From Tyto alba (taxonomy: Eukaryota; Chordata; Aves; Strigiformes; Tytonidae): 64,000 nucleotides of DNA. Numbering within the stretch: the first letter of the stretch is position 1; the number at the start of each line of letters is the position of its first letter. Made by a program: the position numbers and the translations under genes. Positions 1-13,196 of the stretch are shown one piece after another. The notes below the pieces were generated by a model. It was given only the letters and a program-made list of their open reading frames with translations, had not been told where the DNA came from and searched no databases. The stretch is from assembly GCF_018691265.1 (NCBI RefSeq), contig NW_024881279.1, forward strand, positions 5,547,243-5,611,242. Reading direction: 5' to 3'.

Positions 1-1473
1 GCGTGAGTAGCAAAACCAAGGGAGATCTCGGGGGCTTTCCTCCTCTGCCAGGCAGCAGAGCGCGGCCGGGGCACCTCGCTGCTGCTGTTTTGCAGAATGA
101 CTCCCCATGCACCACACTAGGGAACCCGGGGGCACGGCAGCTCCTTCCGAGCAGGAGAGCTGGGAGCTGCCCTCAAAAACACCCACCCCACGGCCAGCGC
201 GGCACAGGCCTGAGCAACGGCACAGGGGACGGCTCCCGTCCAGCTTCAGCAGTTAAAGGAAATGATCCTATCAAGAAAGGAAACTCCCTTAACATCAATA
301 CGAGAATTCATCTGCACATAATTCGGGGCATTTGCGATTCTTAGCTTGCAGCCATTGTTTCTCACTTGTGGAAAGGCTGTTTGCTTTGAGCCTTATCACT
401 TATACAAGGAAGCACAAGCTGTTTGCAAAGGCTGTGGGACAATTTCAGGTTGAAATTTTACCATACAATTATCAAGCATTTTGGTTGTCAGCATAAAATT
501 TATTAATAATCAGGTGGAGCTGTGCGTGTGGGTGACTACCGCTTTTTTGACTTACCACTTAGGACTACCATTTTTATCCTCACTGAAAATTGTTCCACAG
601 TAAAATTATTTATATATTAAAAAAAATATATATAAATCAATAGCTGATTCACGGTGTACTCAGAGAATGTTTGAAGTGTGGTGCAATCAGGTATGAGCAA
701 AAAAAAACAACTGATGCAATCTAGTATAAAACAGATGGGAATAATTTTCCAAAGTACAAGAAAGCCACCTAAACCAGAGGCTTAGGAGAGAAGAATGAAA
801 AGTTAAAACACAAATGGAAAGAAGAGGTGGGAAGAGGCAATTTGGAGCCATGTACAGTAGGAGTCTTCCCATCCCCAGGCGCTGCTGGAGACGTGGCAGG
901 GCATGGCTGCGGGAGGAGGGGAGGGCTGCAATCTAGTGAATACAAGGGATAAACTTGCTTTAACAACAGAACAAAATTTTGAAACAGCCAAACTGTACTG
1001 GGCATCCTCAGAATTCCTTAAGTCAGCAGGATCCAAGTGGCCAAAATGTAAGAGGTTTTGTCACGGCTATAACTATGGCTTTGTGGTTCAAGAAAAACCC
1101 CCAAACCCAACCCAAGTCAAGAACCAAATCCCTCTGCTTCCAGTGCCTATGTAACAGCAAAGTTCTTGCTCTTCATGTGGTTTGATTCCTGAGGTTTTAG
1201 TTTCTTTGATATGAAAGCATAAACCATAAAGCCCAAAAATATTTTAAAAAATTAATAGTTATAGCCACTTTCTTATCATCAAACTATAAAGGAATATTGT
1301 ACCCAGGACTTAAGTGCTCTCTGCCCAGCAAGCTGTTGTCAAGCTGTGCTGGGTGTTTCCACCTGAAGGGCCTTAGGAGAGGCTGGAGAGCAGCGTGCCT
1401 GTCCTGCAGTGACCATGCTGATCTCTGGGGTTTTCCCAGAGGTGGGAATGTTCCTTGGTTTGAAAAATTCTGA

Positions 1474-1504
1474 TTTTTTTTTTTTTTAATTTTTTTTTTT
1501 TTTT
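1474..1504. repeat. Poly-T tract
   Basis: T-rich run of about 31 bases broken by one AA, followed by a C-run. It is a simple low-complexity tract, possibly the reversed tail of an old retroposon. No element body is recognisable next to it. Confidence 0.9.
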
Positions 1505-4500
1505 CCCCCCTCCCAGGAAAAATAAGTTTCTGCAAAGGGGAAGGAGCAGCTCTTGGCTTGCTGCCTGCAGCCAGTCTTCGTGGGAGGAGGGAAAAGGATG
1601 CTCCCTGGGATGACCGTAAAATATCTGATGCTGCCATAGAGTATAGCGAATGGGCATACAAACTTAAGGCCTCTCTTATAAGGGTAGTTACACCGAGTTA
1701 TATCAAATTATAGTTTATAAGGGTAGTTTCTTGGAATCAGTGCAGAGCCAGGTGATGCTAGATAACTGAGCAGCCCCGGAGGTCACTGTCCCCGAGCTGA
1801 TCAGAGGTGCTTCTGCCAGACTGCAGGCGAAGTGCCAGCAGCACTGTTGTCCCGCGGCAGGGTGCTCCACTGGTTGCTTAACGTTGCTTTTGCAATGACG
1901 CGAGGGAGAGGGGTGAGCTTTTTAAACTAAATTCTGTAATAACTGGTGATGTGGGACAGAGCTCCAGCCTGGAGGAAGGCACTGGGTGGTGCTGGGGAAG
2001 CAGGGCTGTAAGGAAAGCTCTGCACTTTAACCAGCTCCAGAGAAAGGTTTTTAAGGTGTTATTCAGGTCTGGTGGTGCCTGATAGCACTGTGCATGCTGC
2101 CATAGAGCACTGGTTCCAGTGCCTTTCCAAAGAAGCCATCTGGAAACCAGAGTTAATCGCCGGCTTCTGCTCGTAAACGTTTGTGTGTGTTTATTTGCCC
2201 CTGAATGTCTTCCCGGAATAACATCAGCAATTAAACTCCATCCCAGCCTTTCTGCTCCGAGGCTGATCTCACTTACCCAGGCTAAGGTGAAAAAGCAATG
2301 CAGTATTATCGGGAGGAGGTGGCTGCTGACAGGCCACCCGTCCTCCCGGCGTTACGTGACGCGCCGGGTGTTGTTTGTGAGGTTGGTTGGGGTTCGCTGC
2401 AGGTGCGTGCTGGCGCAAACTGCCTCTCAGGCAGCTCCGTATCCTCTCCTTGTTGTTTTTGCTGCTCTCCTGGGGATCTGGGGAGGCAATCTAACCTCTA
2501 ATCTAATTGTGAAAGCTTAATTATACTCGGAGACATGCTACAGAGAAATAAAAATCTCCCAGCACAGCGGCAGGGGCTCAGAACTGCTTCCTTGGCAGGT
2601 TCCTCCTGCCCCTGGGCCTCACGCCAGCTGAGAATCCTATTAGGAGAGGGAGGAGGAAATTGTTCAGCCTTCAATAGCTGCTCTGATAAAGTCCACTTGG
2701 TCCGTGCAGCCTCAGATCTACCCACGGAGGGGTTAATTATGCGTGGCTTCTTGGCTGTGAGCACAGATGGGTGCTCTGCCTCTCCTCTGAGGCGTGCATG
2801 CGGAGTTCCCACAATGAAATGGTTTTTAATGGGAGATGGGGAACCCAGTTTCTCAAACACTTCTATGAAAATGCACTGACTTGATTTCACTCTGGTTGGG
2901 AAATCCCCAAATCAGAAGGAATTAAATTAAATTCCTACACAAATGTTAGTGTGAGGGATGAAAGCTTCCCTCCTTCCTTGGATATAAGCTGCAAGTTCAA
3001 GTGCCTGGTCTAAATCAGGTGGGAAAGGAATGTGATTCCCCGTGAATGGTTATCAGACCTCGGGCCATCTGACAGCGTGGCACAAGGACCGTGCACGTGC
3101 ACTTTCTCTTGTTTGACAAGGTTTGATTTGGGATGGATGGAGAAAGGCAGAAGCTGCTGATGTGCTGAAGCCCCCGTGTCCCAGCAGCGGGTATGTGGTG
3201 GCTCCTCGGCAGCTTTGACGAGAAGTGAGGCCAAAACCACTTCGTCACTCCTGCACCTTCTTCCTCGCATGCACGGGGGGCAGCTGCTGCCGGAACAAGG
3301 AGGATGTGTCGTTTCCTTGAAAATGAGAACAGGGCTTTGCTCTCCCGGGAGCTCGGTAGTTGTATCCTGAGATATTCATCCAAGCCTGGGCTCAGAGTGA
3401 GGGCTGCTGCTCCTCGCTATCGCTGTACAGGAAATTTTGACTTCAGCAAACACTGTAACTTCACGGAAAGCGTGATGGCCATGTGCTGAGGGGACACAGA
3501 TGAGTTGGGGGCTGCTCTCCTTCTTCCCCCCCCCGTGCCTGCGGGAGATGGGCTGCTTCCCGTGTTAGCTTCTCAACCCCTCCCCAGCAAATCCTGTTCT
3601 CTGAAAGAGCTGAACCCAGCTGTTGACCCAGGGAGACCCAAGTGTTGACCCAGCGAGAAAGAGATGTTCAGTGCAGCCTGAGAGCTGCCCCTGCCCGGCC
3701 CATGGCTCACTCCAAGGCAGGAGCCAGCCCGGGATGGCAGGAGCCTGGTCTCCTCAGCTCTGAGCAAGAGGTCCCTCTGGTGGGATCTCGGCTCTAGAGC
3801 AAGCCCGAGGCAGCGCTTGGACCTCCGGCCGGTCTGGCCGGCAGCTCCCTGGACCTGCTCCCCCTTTGCCCAGGTTTGTCCGCCTTACCCAGGTTTGTCC
3901 ATCTTGCCCCAGAGCAAGCAGGGAAAGCCGCTGCCCTGGGGTTGATTTCTGACACCCCTCTTTGCTCGCCGCCTGTCCCCCCTAACCCTTCCTCGCCGGG
4001 CCCGTTGGCTGCAGGCTGGCCAGCCGCTTTGGCTTTATCACATCGCGCCGCTCGGCTTTTGCAAAGGCGCCCGGGGATTTGCAGCTGAGGAGCCCTGCCA
4101 GGGCTGCCCAGGCAGGGCTGTCAGATAAGCACCAAGGGGATCCAGGCTTCGTTTGCGTGTATGAGGGCAGGGGGGGACTGGCAGCATCTCCCTCCCTTGC
4201 AGCACAGCGGGATCACCCCACTGACACACAACGGGGCTCTGCAAGGCTGCGGGGTCAGGGCAGCAGTGCATGCCCTGCTCCTCTATGACTGAAGTTTCCT
4301 TAGTGCAAAAATAACCCAGGAGGAAAACCAGGCTTATTTTCCAGGAAGAAAACCACCAGGGAGAAGAGTTTGCTTTATGCTTCGAAGAAGCAATTGCTGA
4401 TGGCACAGCTAACTATCTCATTACAGAGGTCAGTGGGGAAGTTTTTCTCTGCGCTTGCAGAGGGAGGGAGAAATCACCTCTCCCCAGCTTCGGACGCATC

Positions 4501-4914
4501 GGCGGTCGAGCCTTGAGTGTCGTGGCTTGCCTCGCTTTGTTTATGATTTCTGTGATGTCCCCACCCTGCGTCCAAGGGCTTGGCAGCCTTGGGGAGGGAA
4601 GGCAGCCGCAGGCAGCGGGGTGGGAATGCTGCAGGACAATGCAGGCACAGGGTATCCAAGTGCTCGCGCTGGGCCAAGGTCAGCTATTGTTCCAGGGATT
4701 ATAAATAGCTGTGCTGGTAATAACACAAAACTGAGCCTTGAAATAAAAGCTTCGTTTCTTCTTTAGCTCTGAGGTGAGGAAAGTGGAACAAGTTACAAGG
4801 CAGGGGCAGGGTGAGAAAGGAGCGTCGCCAGGAACGCCCCACCTGCAGATCAGATCTATAAAACATGGTTATAAAGTTATGCCTGAATTTCCTGCTTGTG
4901 CCAATAATGAGGAC

Positions 4915-5190
4915 TTTTTTTTTTTTTTTTTTTCCTGCAAACCACAACAGGTAAATCTGCTCTGAGGAGAGATATAAAATAATAAGCGTGTTTACCTCTG
5001 TTATAAACAAATGTGACATTTGTACCTGAGTGTACGTGGCAAAATAGGCTTTAAATTATAGAAGTGGGAGATGAAAAACTGCTTCTTATATAATGTTCCT
5101 GCAAAATTGGGTTCAGAAAAATAAAATTTCTGCTTAACCAATTTTCAGATGCAAGAATGGGGGTAGTGATTTTTTTTTTTTTTTTTTTTT
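4915..5190. repeat. Two long T-tracts 236 bp apart
   Basis: T19 at 4915-4933 and T21 at 5170-5190. They are simple homopolymers with no recognisable retroposon body between or beside them. Confidence 0.9.
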
Positions 5191-5680
5191 CAACAGCATG
5201 GTCAAAACCTAGCAAAACCCAAATCCTCATCGTATTTTTCCCTTGGGTTTTGCCATTTTGGTTTGGGACTGGCTGCATCAGGGCTGGGAGTGCTCTGCAG
5301 GGCGACTGCCTTCTGCAGTGCTAGTTCAAGGACGTTAAAAGTGAAAACAGTTCTTCTTCAGCAGCTCCTGGTGCCAACTTGCAGCCTATTTGACATGGTC
5401 TGTGGTTGCAATATCATTCCGACTGCCCTTGGCTAAAAGGGTTAATCCCTCACTAAATCTTTACGTGATAGACTTGCCCCATTGCTGCCCAACATGCTGG
5501 GGTGGCTCTGGGACACTAAGGGAGTGGGATATCCCTTTTTATTAGTAGGCTTCTCCTTTCAAAGGAGGGGCAGATAGCAAGCTAATACCAAGAGACTTTC
5601 AATCCATTGTACGTCTGTTCTGCAGCCAGAGGACATCAGCCTTTAGGAGTACTACAGAGAGAGGCCACAATTCCAACAGG

Positions 5681-5901
5681 TAGGATGTTGCCTGGGCTAT
5701 GGGAAACCTGGGTTCAGTTGCAGGTGTATCATGGGACTTACAGCAAGATACCTGGTCTCTCTGGTGCATGCATCCTGAAATTAATTTCATGGAGTCAAAA
5801 AAAATTGTGAATCTAGTCCCCCCATCTGGGAATTTCACTTAAAAATAATTATCACCCTGAAACTCATCCATGCTTTATAAATCATGTATGCTTTGAAGCA
5901 A
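5681..5901 (+). mobile_element. MIR-like (CORE-SINE) remnant, plus orientation
   Basis: The region keeps recognisable MIR landmarks in order. At 5704-5720 is a tRNA-derived stretch reading GGAAACCTGGGTTCAG. Further on is the CCCCATCTGGGAA block near 5818, then AAAAATAATTATCACC, then the distal part at about 5873-5897 (TTATAAATCATGTATGCTTT). These follow the order of the amniote MIR consensus as I know it. Divergence is high, as expected of a very old SINE. The call rests on pattern recognition, not on an alignment. Confidence 0.5.
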
Positions 5902-8900
5902 AAAGACATGACATTCATTTTCATTTAGGTGAAGGGCAGAATGTATGTGCAGATCTTAAACTGACTAAGAAAAGGTAGTTTCAGAGAAGCTGCATAAAAT
6001 TAATGCCTATTTTTGTGACAGTGTGAAGTAGTTTCAGACTAAGAGCCTTTATTTACATTCACTGTGCAGTTGTCTTTCTTCTATTAAAACATTTATTTCT
6101 AGAAATTGACTGAAAACCTGCACTTGCATCTCAGGCCCTTTTTGTGAACCAGAAGCTGTCACAGGTATTTAATTTCTTGTGCTTGTTTAACTGGATTGCG
6201 GAGAGATGAGATGAGATGGTCTGTGCCATTTAGCAGTGACGCTGCTGTGATCATGTGTGCAACCAAATGGAAAGCTGTGCACTTAGGCTTCAAAACTCTG
6301 ATTGCAAGAAAAGTGCTCTGAAAGCTTTGATTGTATTAATTACAGCATTACTGCACATTATAGCTTCAGTGCATGTGCTAGTTTATATCTTGTCTTCCTC
6401 CGTCTTGCAAGCCCAGAAGAGATATAATTACAGCACATCTTTCCTTTTTAAGTTTCCTGCTGGGATATTTTCTGCTTGAAATCAATGCCTGCCAGTGTGC
6501 CTGTGAAATTTCCTGAGGAAGTAGTTTAAATGGTGCTGTAAAAACCAGGACTGATTTAGCAAGCAGGAGCAATCCAACATTGTTTCCAGAAACCCATAGC
6601 GCTGAGAGAAATGGAGGGCAGAGGGGCTGGGGAGCTCATGCCCATCAGCTGCTGGTTGCACTGCTCTGCAAAGACCTGCATGGGATAGAAGATAAGTGGG
6701 GAAAAAGGGACACGGATACTGAGCAATGCAGATACAGGGCATCAGGAAGGATTGTCCTCTTTGGTGTCAAACAGGAAAGTCTAATGAAACAAGGGAAATA
6801 ACATTATTGCTTCAGACTGCTCTACTTAAAGAAGGTGTCATCTCTTGTTAGCACAATCTAGAGTCACGGTATGGGAAATAGCAGAATAACCTTCCTTTTA
6901 TCTCTTCCAACTGCCTCTGTTGTCTTATGTTAGGATGCACTCAGCCCAATAGCGAGGCTCTGGTTGCAATCCTGACCTTTGCTGCCACACACTTGGCACC
7001 AGCAGCAAGTGGGAGAGTGAGCACTGGCCAGCTGGGTGAGCTCCTCGGCGCTGCTTTCCATAGGGAGCACGAAGCCAAGAGATCAAGATCTGTTTCTTAC
7101 TCTCCTGTCATCCTCCCCTTGCTGTTATGTGCCCAGAAGCGGAGGATGTCCCTTTGGCAAAGTTTGGGGACGATCCTATTATTTACAGACTCACCAACAG
7201 CATTTCTGATGAGAGGACAGATTGTATCTGGGAGCACTGCCAGGCTTGGGGAGGAGGGAATAGAGATCACCCTGCTTTAAATTTCTCACATAAATCCCGG
7301 GCAGCTGCCCTGGGGATGCTGGTCTGGAGTCGGTGGCCTGGAGGGTCCCTTATAGATGCCGCTGTCATGGGCAGTTTCTTGCAAAACCCCCTTCCTAAGT
7401 GCCTGAGCTGCTGTGGTAAGAGCATCTCGGTGTTATCGGTGCTGGGCGTGAGCATTTGCACCCTGCTGCGATGCTACCAAAGGAGCTGGTGCTTGAGGTG
7501 GAAGCTGAGAGCAAAGGGCCAGCTTCTCGCCTGGACCTGGGCTCTAACTTCCAGGGTTATGGATATGTTTTACATCAATTCGCCATCAGATGGAGCAGTT
7601 TTGGAAGCAAAGAACAGAACTGTTACCCTTCCACCCTGACTGAGTCCAGGATCCAGGCAGCATGCTATAGCATCCTGCTCTTGGCATCAGTGAAATTTCA
7701 ATTATTTGTCTGTGCACCTTTATCTGTAGGGTAAAATAACACATTTACAAATAGCTGCTAATAGTTTGGTAGCCCTGGTGCTCTTCTGGGAAGTATGAGA
7801 TGCGGCTTTCAGTTTCTTTATGTAAAAAATTGAAGTTCAGCCTGGACCACTGACTGCTGTGAGTGTGGGGTTGACCGTGACTGCATTTTGCAAGAAGCTG
7901 GCTCTGCAGGAAGGAAACTGGGGGGATGCTGTGCTGGGGCCGTGGGAACTAAAACGATGTGGGGCATGTAGAGAAATCAAGTGCTTGCTCATGTTTCAGG
8001 TAAGGTGTTAAAGTGCTTCCCCAGGTGAGTGAGCAGGACAGTAAGGGTTGAAGGGTTTTCAGGGTCGCAGCTTGGGTCTGAGTGCACAAAATGAGAGCAG
8101 GATACGGGTCAGAGGGACTTGGGGATGCCTCTAGCATAGTGGGAGACTCAGCCAGGTCTCCTGCCTCATGCTTCAAACACAGACCTGTCCTGTCTCACCT
8201 GCAACATTGCCCTGGTTTTGTTTCTGTGGATATTTGTTCAATCAAGCCAGTCTGTGCTTCTTTGCTACAAGAGGCCACAACAGCAATAATCAACTGTTTA
8301 GGGCCAATATTTGAGCTGTGCTCCAGGAACTCACTTAGTATTTACTTGGACACTGCAAGGGTAGTACATAAGGAAGTTCCTCTATATTTAGGCATTGGTG
8401 CATAAAGGGAAGTTTGCAGGAATGGGGCATCTGAACTGCAGTGAAGTGCACAGCAAGTGGGGGATCAATGTTGGTTGAAGCAGTGGAAACAAATAAAAAT
8501 GCTGGATCTTTAAAAAGAGACTGAAAAAAACCCCTTTGCCTCAGGAGGGCTCTGGGGAACAGGGGAAAGTATTTTTCTTTCCAACTGTTTTTCTTGAGTT
8601 CTAAAGGCACAGGCTGAATGACTGCACGCTGTCTCCATTAGCATCTTGTGTGCTTCAGAGAAATACACCTGCTGATTCCTCTGAATAATAGGAGTTAAAT
8701 GAGGTACATTAAACACGCATTTCCTTGTTGTGAATTTCCAGTAGCTCAATAATTCTGTTTTGGCAGGTTAATTTTCAGTCCTTGCAGTGATGTCTTTAAA
8801 AGTTCATTAAACCCCTCAATGATCTCTGTTTTTTCTAAGTAAAAGACTAAAACATTTTTGTGAATAATAACCTGAGTAAAAGACTTGATAAAACCTTGAT

Positions 8901-11180
8901 GGTACCATCATCTTTATGATGTCTCGATGTGGGACAGCATCTAATTGTCTGGAGCTTCCAGACAAATACGGTGCCTTCAGCAGCTCTCTCACCCAAGGTG
9001 TGCCCCGTCTACCTTAGGTGTTTCAGATTTGATGTCACTTCTTGGTGACAGACAACTATAGGTATTAACAGTGAAATGTTGCCCAGCCCTGGGTGCTCAT
9101 CAGGGGTGAGGAGCTCTTCAAAGCAAGTAGGATTGATCTCCCTCCTCGTGTGGGGATGTGAAGGCAGCTACAGCTGGGATGCAGACAAGGAAACATAAAC
9201 CAGCCCAGACAACCCAAGGAGATAACAACCTCCCTCACATCACCCAGCCCTGCCACCCCGTAAATCCGGTCCGTTGTTTTTGGCTGGTAAGTGAAAGCCA
9301 AGCTGAGGCCTCGATCCAAAACTTGGTCCCAGTCTGTGTGGGAGAGTTTGTACACGGACCTACAAAAGACAGACTGTTTTGTATGGGAGGTTTTTTGGTG
9401 GTTGGTTGGTTGCTCCCCCCCCCGCCTCCCCAACCAATTCACTTTAGGTTTCCCAAACAATTTTAAGCCAATAATGTCTGTGCCAACAAATTGTGATTCT
9501 AATCCTGCTTCCTGATATTTGCAATCCTGGTTGTTTGGCTGGGTGAGCAATTTGTGTCAGCTGGCTTCTTCCCTGCCTACCAAATCACTCTTCTTTCCCA
9601 CTCTGGGGAAGCTCTCTGCCTGGGCTGAGCTGGGAATGGCTCTCCTGCCCCAGCAGCCCAGCCCAGCCAGGCTTCCAGCTCCTCCACCAAATTAGCAATC
9701 ATCCAACAAAGATAACAATCTCTGCCCCGTGCAGAAATATCGCCATCATCTGCTGTGGGATAGGGGCTAACGAAGTACTGACAGGGATGCTGGGATAAGA
9801 GTCTGGGTTTAGGACAAGGGGAAAAGATCAGAAAGTCACTGCACATGACAACTGGTTAATTTTTGAGCAGCCTGTAGCTATTTTAGTTACCGTCTCTTTT
9901 AAGGACATCAACACAGAGGGCAAATTCCTTCCCAGATAAATCATGCTCATTCCACATGCAAGAGAAAGTGGGGAATTTTGTTTTTCAAGTGGCTGCTTTG
10001 CATGTTTCTCTGGCTGGCAGCTTGCACACCAGTGCCAGAGCTGTGCTAATTGTGCGAGGGATGTTTGTCCCTGCTGAGGAGGGGAGTTTTAGCCTGGTAC
10101 GTTGCCTATAGGATAACTCTCCCTAAGATAACACTCTGAAAAGACACAGTATTTTTTAAAAATCCTCTCAGGGAATGTCATCCCCATGCTCTTAATTATC
10201 TTTAAGGTTTTGGGGTAGATTGTTTTGGTTTTTTTTAGAAAGGAAGAAGGGCATGAGCTGCTTTTCCTTCACATTGACAGGCTCAGTTTACATCCCGAAC
10301 ACGGGGCAGCTGCATCCCGCTCTGGTCTGCAGATGGGGTGCATGGCAGGGTGTGCAGCCAGCAGCAAACCTGGTGCTGCACCCAGCCCCCTTTTGTGGGA
10401 CCCAGCTGTTTCCAATGTCACTTTTGGCCTGAGCTTCGCCGTTCACTTGACCATGTTTGCACGGCACTGCAGTTCCTCCACAAGATCCCACAGGAGATCC
10501 GTGGAGGCTGGGAGTGATACTGTGATGAGGACCATGGATGCAGCACACCTGCACCTCCTTGCTGAGACTGAGCATCACCTTCTCATGCTTGGTAACGACA
10601 GAGGAGGAAAAGCTTTGGTCTTTGCTGCCGCCTTAGCACTTCAAGGTTTGATTGCAAATACCCTGGTGTAGAAAGAGAACGGAGGACCTGAAATGTGGGG
10701 AACAGACCTTTCCTGTTTGTGTAGGCAGTTGAAGCTGTATATGGAGGTTTCTTTCTCTCCCAGCTGCAAGCTGTGTGCATGGAAAAAAGTGAATTCCCAC
10801 CTGCACGTACACACATGAAGTTCTACACCTTCCTCTGGGACCATTCAAGGAGAGCATTACTCTGGAGTTACTCAACCAACGTGAACACTACCAATATTTG
10901 TCCATTTTATTTGACGAGACTTATCTACCACTTTTTCATGGTTGAGCCATAAATTGAGTCTTAATTCTAAATCAGTCAAAAAAATGGTGTAAATTTTCCA
11001 TGTCTTCTACTGTGAATTGGGAATAACTACAAGAATTAAGATGTATTAGTCCTTAGAAGCAATGCTGGTAGCTTCCATGCAGTCTGCACACGTTTGTACT
11101 GCAGGAAGAGGCCAACATTGCCCTTGGATGCTTTTAAAACTCTTTGCTGTTGTAATTAGTTTATAAAATTATGACAAACA
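5902..11180. other. Intergenic DNA, no gene seen
   Basis: I see no exon, RNA gene or recognisable transposon. A plus-strand open frame of 170 codons (7127-7639) lies beside another at 6927-7280 in a different frame. Neither resembles a known protein, and the region lacks a CpG-rich promoter or clear splice context. A G/T-rich then C-rich patch lies at 9385-9430. Confidence 0.5.
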
Positions 11181-11184
11181 CTGT

Positions 11185-11260
11185 GAAGGGGACTTCAGTA
11201 AATCATCTAGTCCGTTCCACTGGCCCAAAGCTAATTTGACTCTCTAGCCAAAACAATGGA
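11185..11260 (-). mobile_element. Short CR1 3'-end remnant, minus orientation
   Basis: The plus strand reads GAAGGGGACTTCAGTAAATC then ATCTAGTCCGTTCCA. This is a diverged form of the motif near the 3' end of avian CR1 elements when read antisense (GGGACCTCTGGAGATCATCTAGTCCA). Only some 60-70 bp are recognisable. The terminal 8-bp repeats are not preserved. Confidence 0.5.
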
Positions 11261-12210
11261 TTTGGCATCTCTTTAAAGCTAAAGATGGTTTTCTTACACT
11301 TGCAGAAACAGCTATAGATTTGAAGGTTAAACTGAATGCACCTTTGAAGAAGTCAAAAACATGTGGCTTGGGAGGGGGATTTCCTCCCTGCTGCCGTGTC
11401 TCAGGGACCCTCATACGTTGTGTGAGTTTTTAATTTCCCATGAATGAGCACCAGCTGAAATTTTCTGCTCCTTGCTGTGGATAATAGCGTCTCTTAAGGG
11501 GAAATGCTGCAGAACTGTTCCTATGTTTTTCAGTAGCTCTTGACCTTAAGCCAGGCCTCATTTGTGTAGCTGGCTCCTGTCTCTGCAAGAAGCTGAATAC
11601 AAGAGCTAACTCAACCAGACCGAGTGAACTTACAGATCCTGGTCTGAATTCTGCCTCTTGAGTCTCTCTGTCGTTTGGTTCATTGATGCTAGCTGGAAAT
11701 AAGCTTGCAACGAGCTCTTCTCTGCTCACACGACAGTGCTCCAATTTCCTGGTATGTGTTGTGCATGTTAAACTTCTCGAGCAGATTCTGGTTTGGGCAG
11801 CATCTGCTTTTCCCAGTTTCAGCCCTGCTGCAGCCCTGGTATTGTTTTACACGGATCTGAAGGCCATGTGTGTTTGTCCCTTCCATGGATAATGTAGTTT
11901 CTGTTAAGAATAATCACGTGCTTTTTGTTTTGATCCCTTTCCCATGTGCTTGGGGTCATCTTTGCTGCAAGCTGCAGATCACGTACAGGGCAGTGAATAT
12001 TTATTTTCTGGATTTACAAGAAAGATGTTGACTGCAGTTGCAATGAGTAGATATTACTCCATGTCAGTAAACTATTTTCTTTGCTAAATCTTATTGCTGT
12101 GGATTTGCTTTGTTCACCGCAATACGATGTTCAGAGATAAATGTTTCGTTTCATTCTGTTTCATTTAGGCAATTCTGAAAATTGTATTTCCACATGTTCA
12201 TAGATCAGCA

Positions 12211-12233
12211 TTTTATTTATTTATTTATTTTTT
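12211..12233. repeat. TTTA tetranucleotide microsatellite
   Basis: Four to five TTTA units followed by a short T-run. Confidence 0.85.
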
Positions 12234-13168
12234 CCTTGAGTTCCAATGTCTGAAGGTTTCTCTTCGTTTGTGTTTCAAACACCAGCATGGATTTGAGACC
12301 CTGCATGGGACTGCCAGTGATGCTCCCTTCCCATACAAGTTTTCTCAGAGATAAGGTTTTAGTATATATTCTTCTTCATTATGTGTAGATGGGGAGGCAC
12401 AGACCAAAGCTACCAAGAACATTGAGAAGTGGGCTGACTACAGGGAGCTGTTTTGGGGGAAATGATGCTTCTCCCTTCCCACCCACACACATCTCTGTCA
12501 GTGAGGCTGTGTGAAAAAATCCTCAGTGACAGGTCACAGATGACCAGAGATTTAACTGGTGTCAGCTGATCTCTTTCAACAGAAGCCAGAAATGCTATCG
12601 GTCTATCAGAAATACCAAAATACTTGACTAAAATCTTCTTTGTCAGAGTTTGATAGGAATTGCTATGGTGTCTTTCTCTGAACAAACTGCTGCGTGGGGC
12701 GGGTGGGAAGCAACCCCAGGGGTGCCATTTTCAATAGAAGTTTCTGAAAATCTCTTTGGGCTGCATCTATCGCTATCAATTCCTTCAAAACTCTTAAAAA
12801 TCAAATTCTAGAAAACCAGCTGTCATTGTTGTCTGAACTCTTCTGTGCTTTTGAAAACCTTCCTGTGTATCTTGGAGCCAAATGCTCCGGCAGAGTATGA
12901 GTCTGTTCAGGATTTAGTTCAAAGGGGCTGGAAGGAATTCCTGGTATTGCAAAACAGGCGGTGCTGGAGGCCAATCGCTGCCCCGCCGGCCCCTACGCAC
13001 ACTGCACGGGACTGGCCAGAGCCCAGGGATGGCAAATTGGTGACTCAAAGCATCGGGTTAGTCACTACTTGATGGGGAATCCAGTAAGACGTCTTGGAGG
13101 ATTGCACTAGATAGGATGTTCTCCAAACATGGCAAGGAAAGAGTAGCTAAAACAACAGAGAATTCAAT

Positions 13169-13196
13169 GCATGCCTTAATTTAAGCATGCCTTAAT
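13169..13196. repeat. 12-bp direct repeat with 4-bp spacer
   Basis: GCATGCCTTAAT occurs twice (13169-13180 and 13185-13196), separated by TTAA. Each copy holds the palindrome GCATGC. The role is unknown; a chance duplication is possible. Confidence 0.8.

Larger units (their letters stand above)
1..5680. other. Upstream intergenic DNA, no gene seen
   Basis: No coding exon can be supported here. Open frames are short, occur on both strands at once and match no family I recognise. The DNA is moderately GC-rich with scattered CpGs, densest around 2330-2430. It contains three T-tracts (1474-1504, 4915-4933, 5170-5190), an AT-rich patch at 600-645 and a two-copy repeat of about 20 bp at 3869-3908 (unit containing CCAGGTTTGTCC). 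In human the gene upstream of SMAD5 is TGFBI; none of its exons is recognisable here. Confidence 0.6.

Noticed and set aside
7127..7639. Plus-strand open frame of 170 codons
   Set aside because: No recognisable domain, no promoter or splice context, and another frame is open beside it. Treated as chance.
9065..9550. Minus-strand open frame of 161 codons
   Set aside because: No family resemblance and no supporting signals; composition follows the local DNA.
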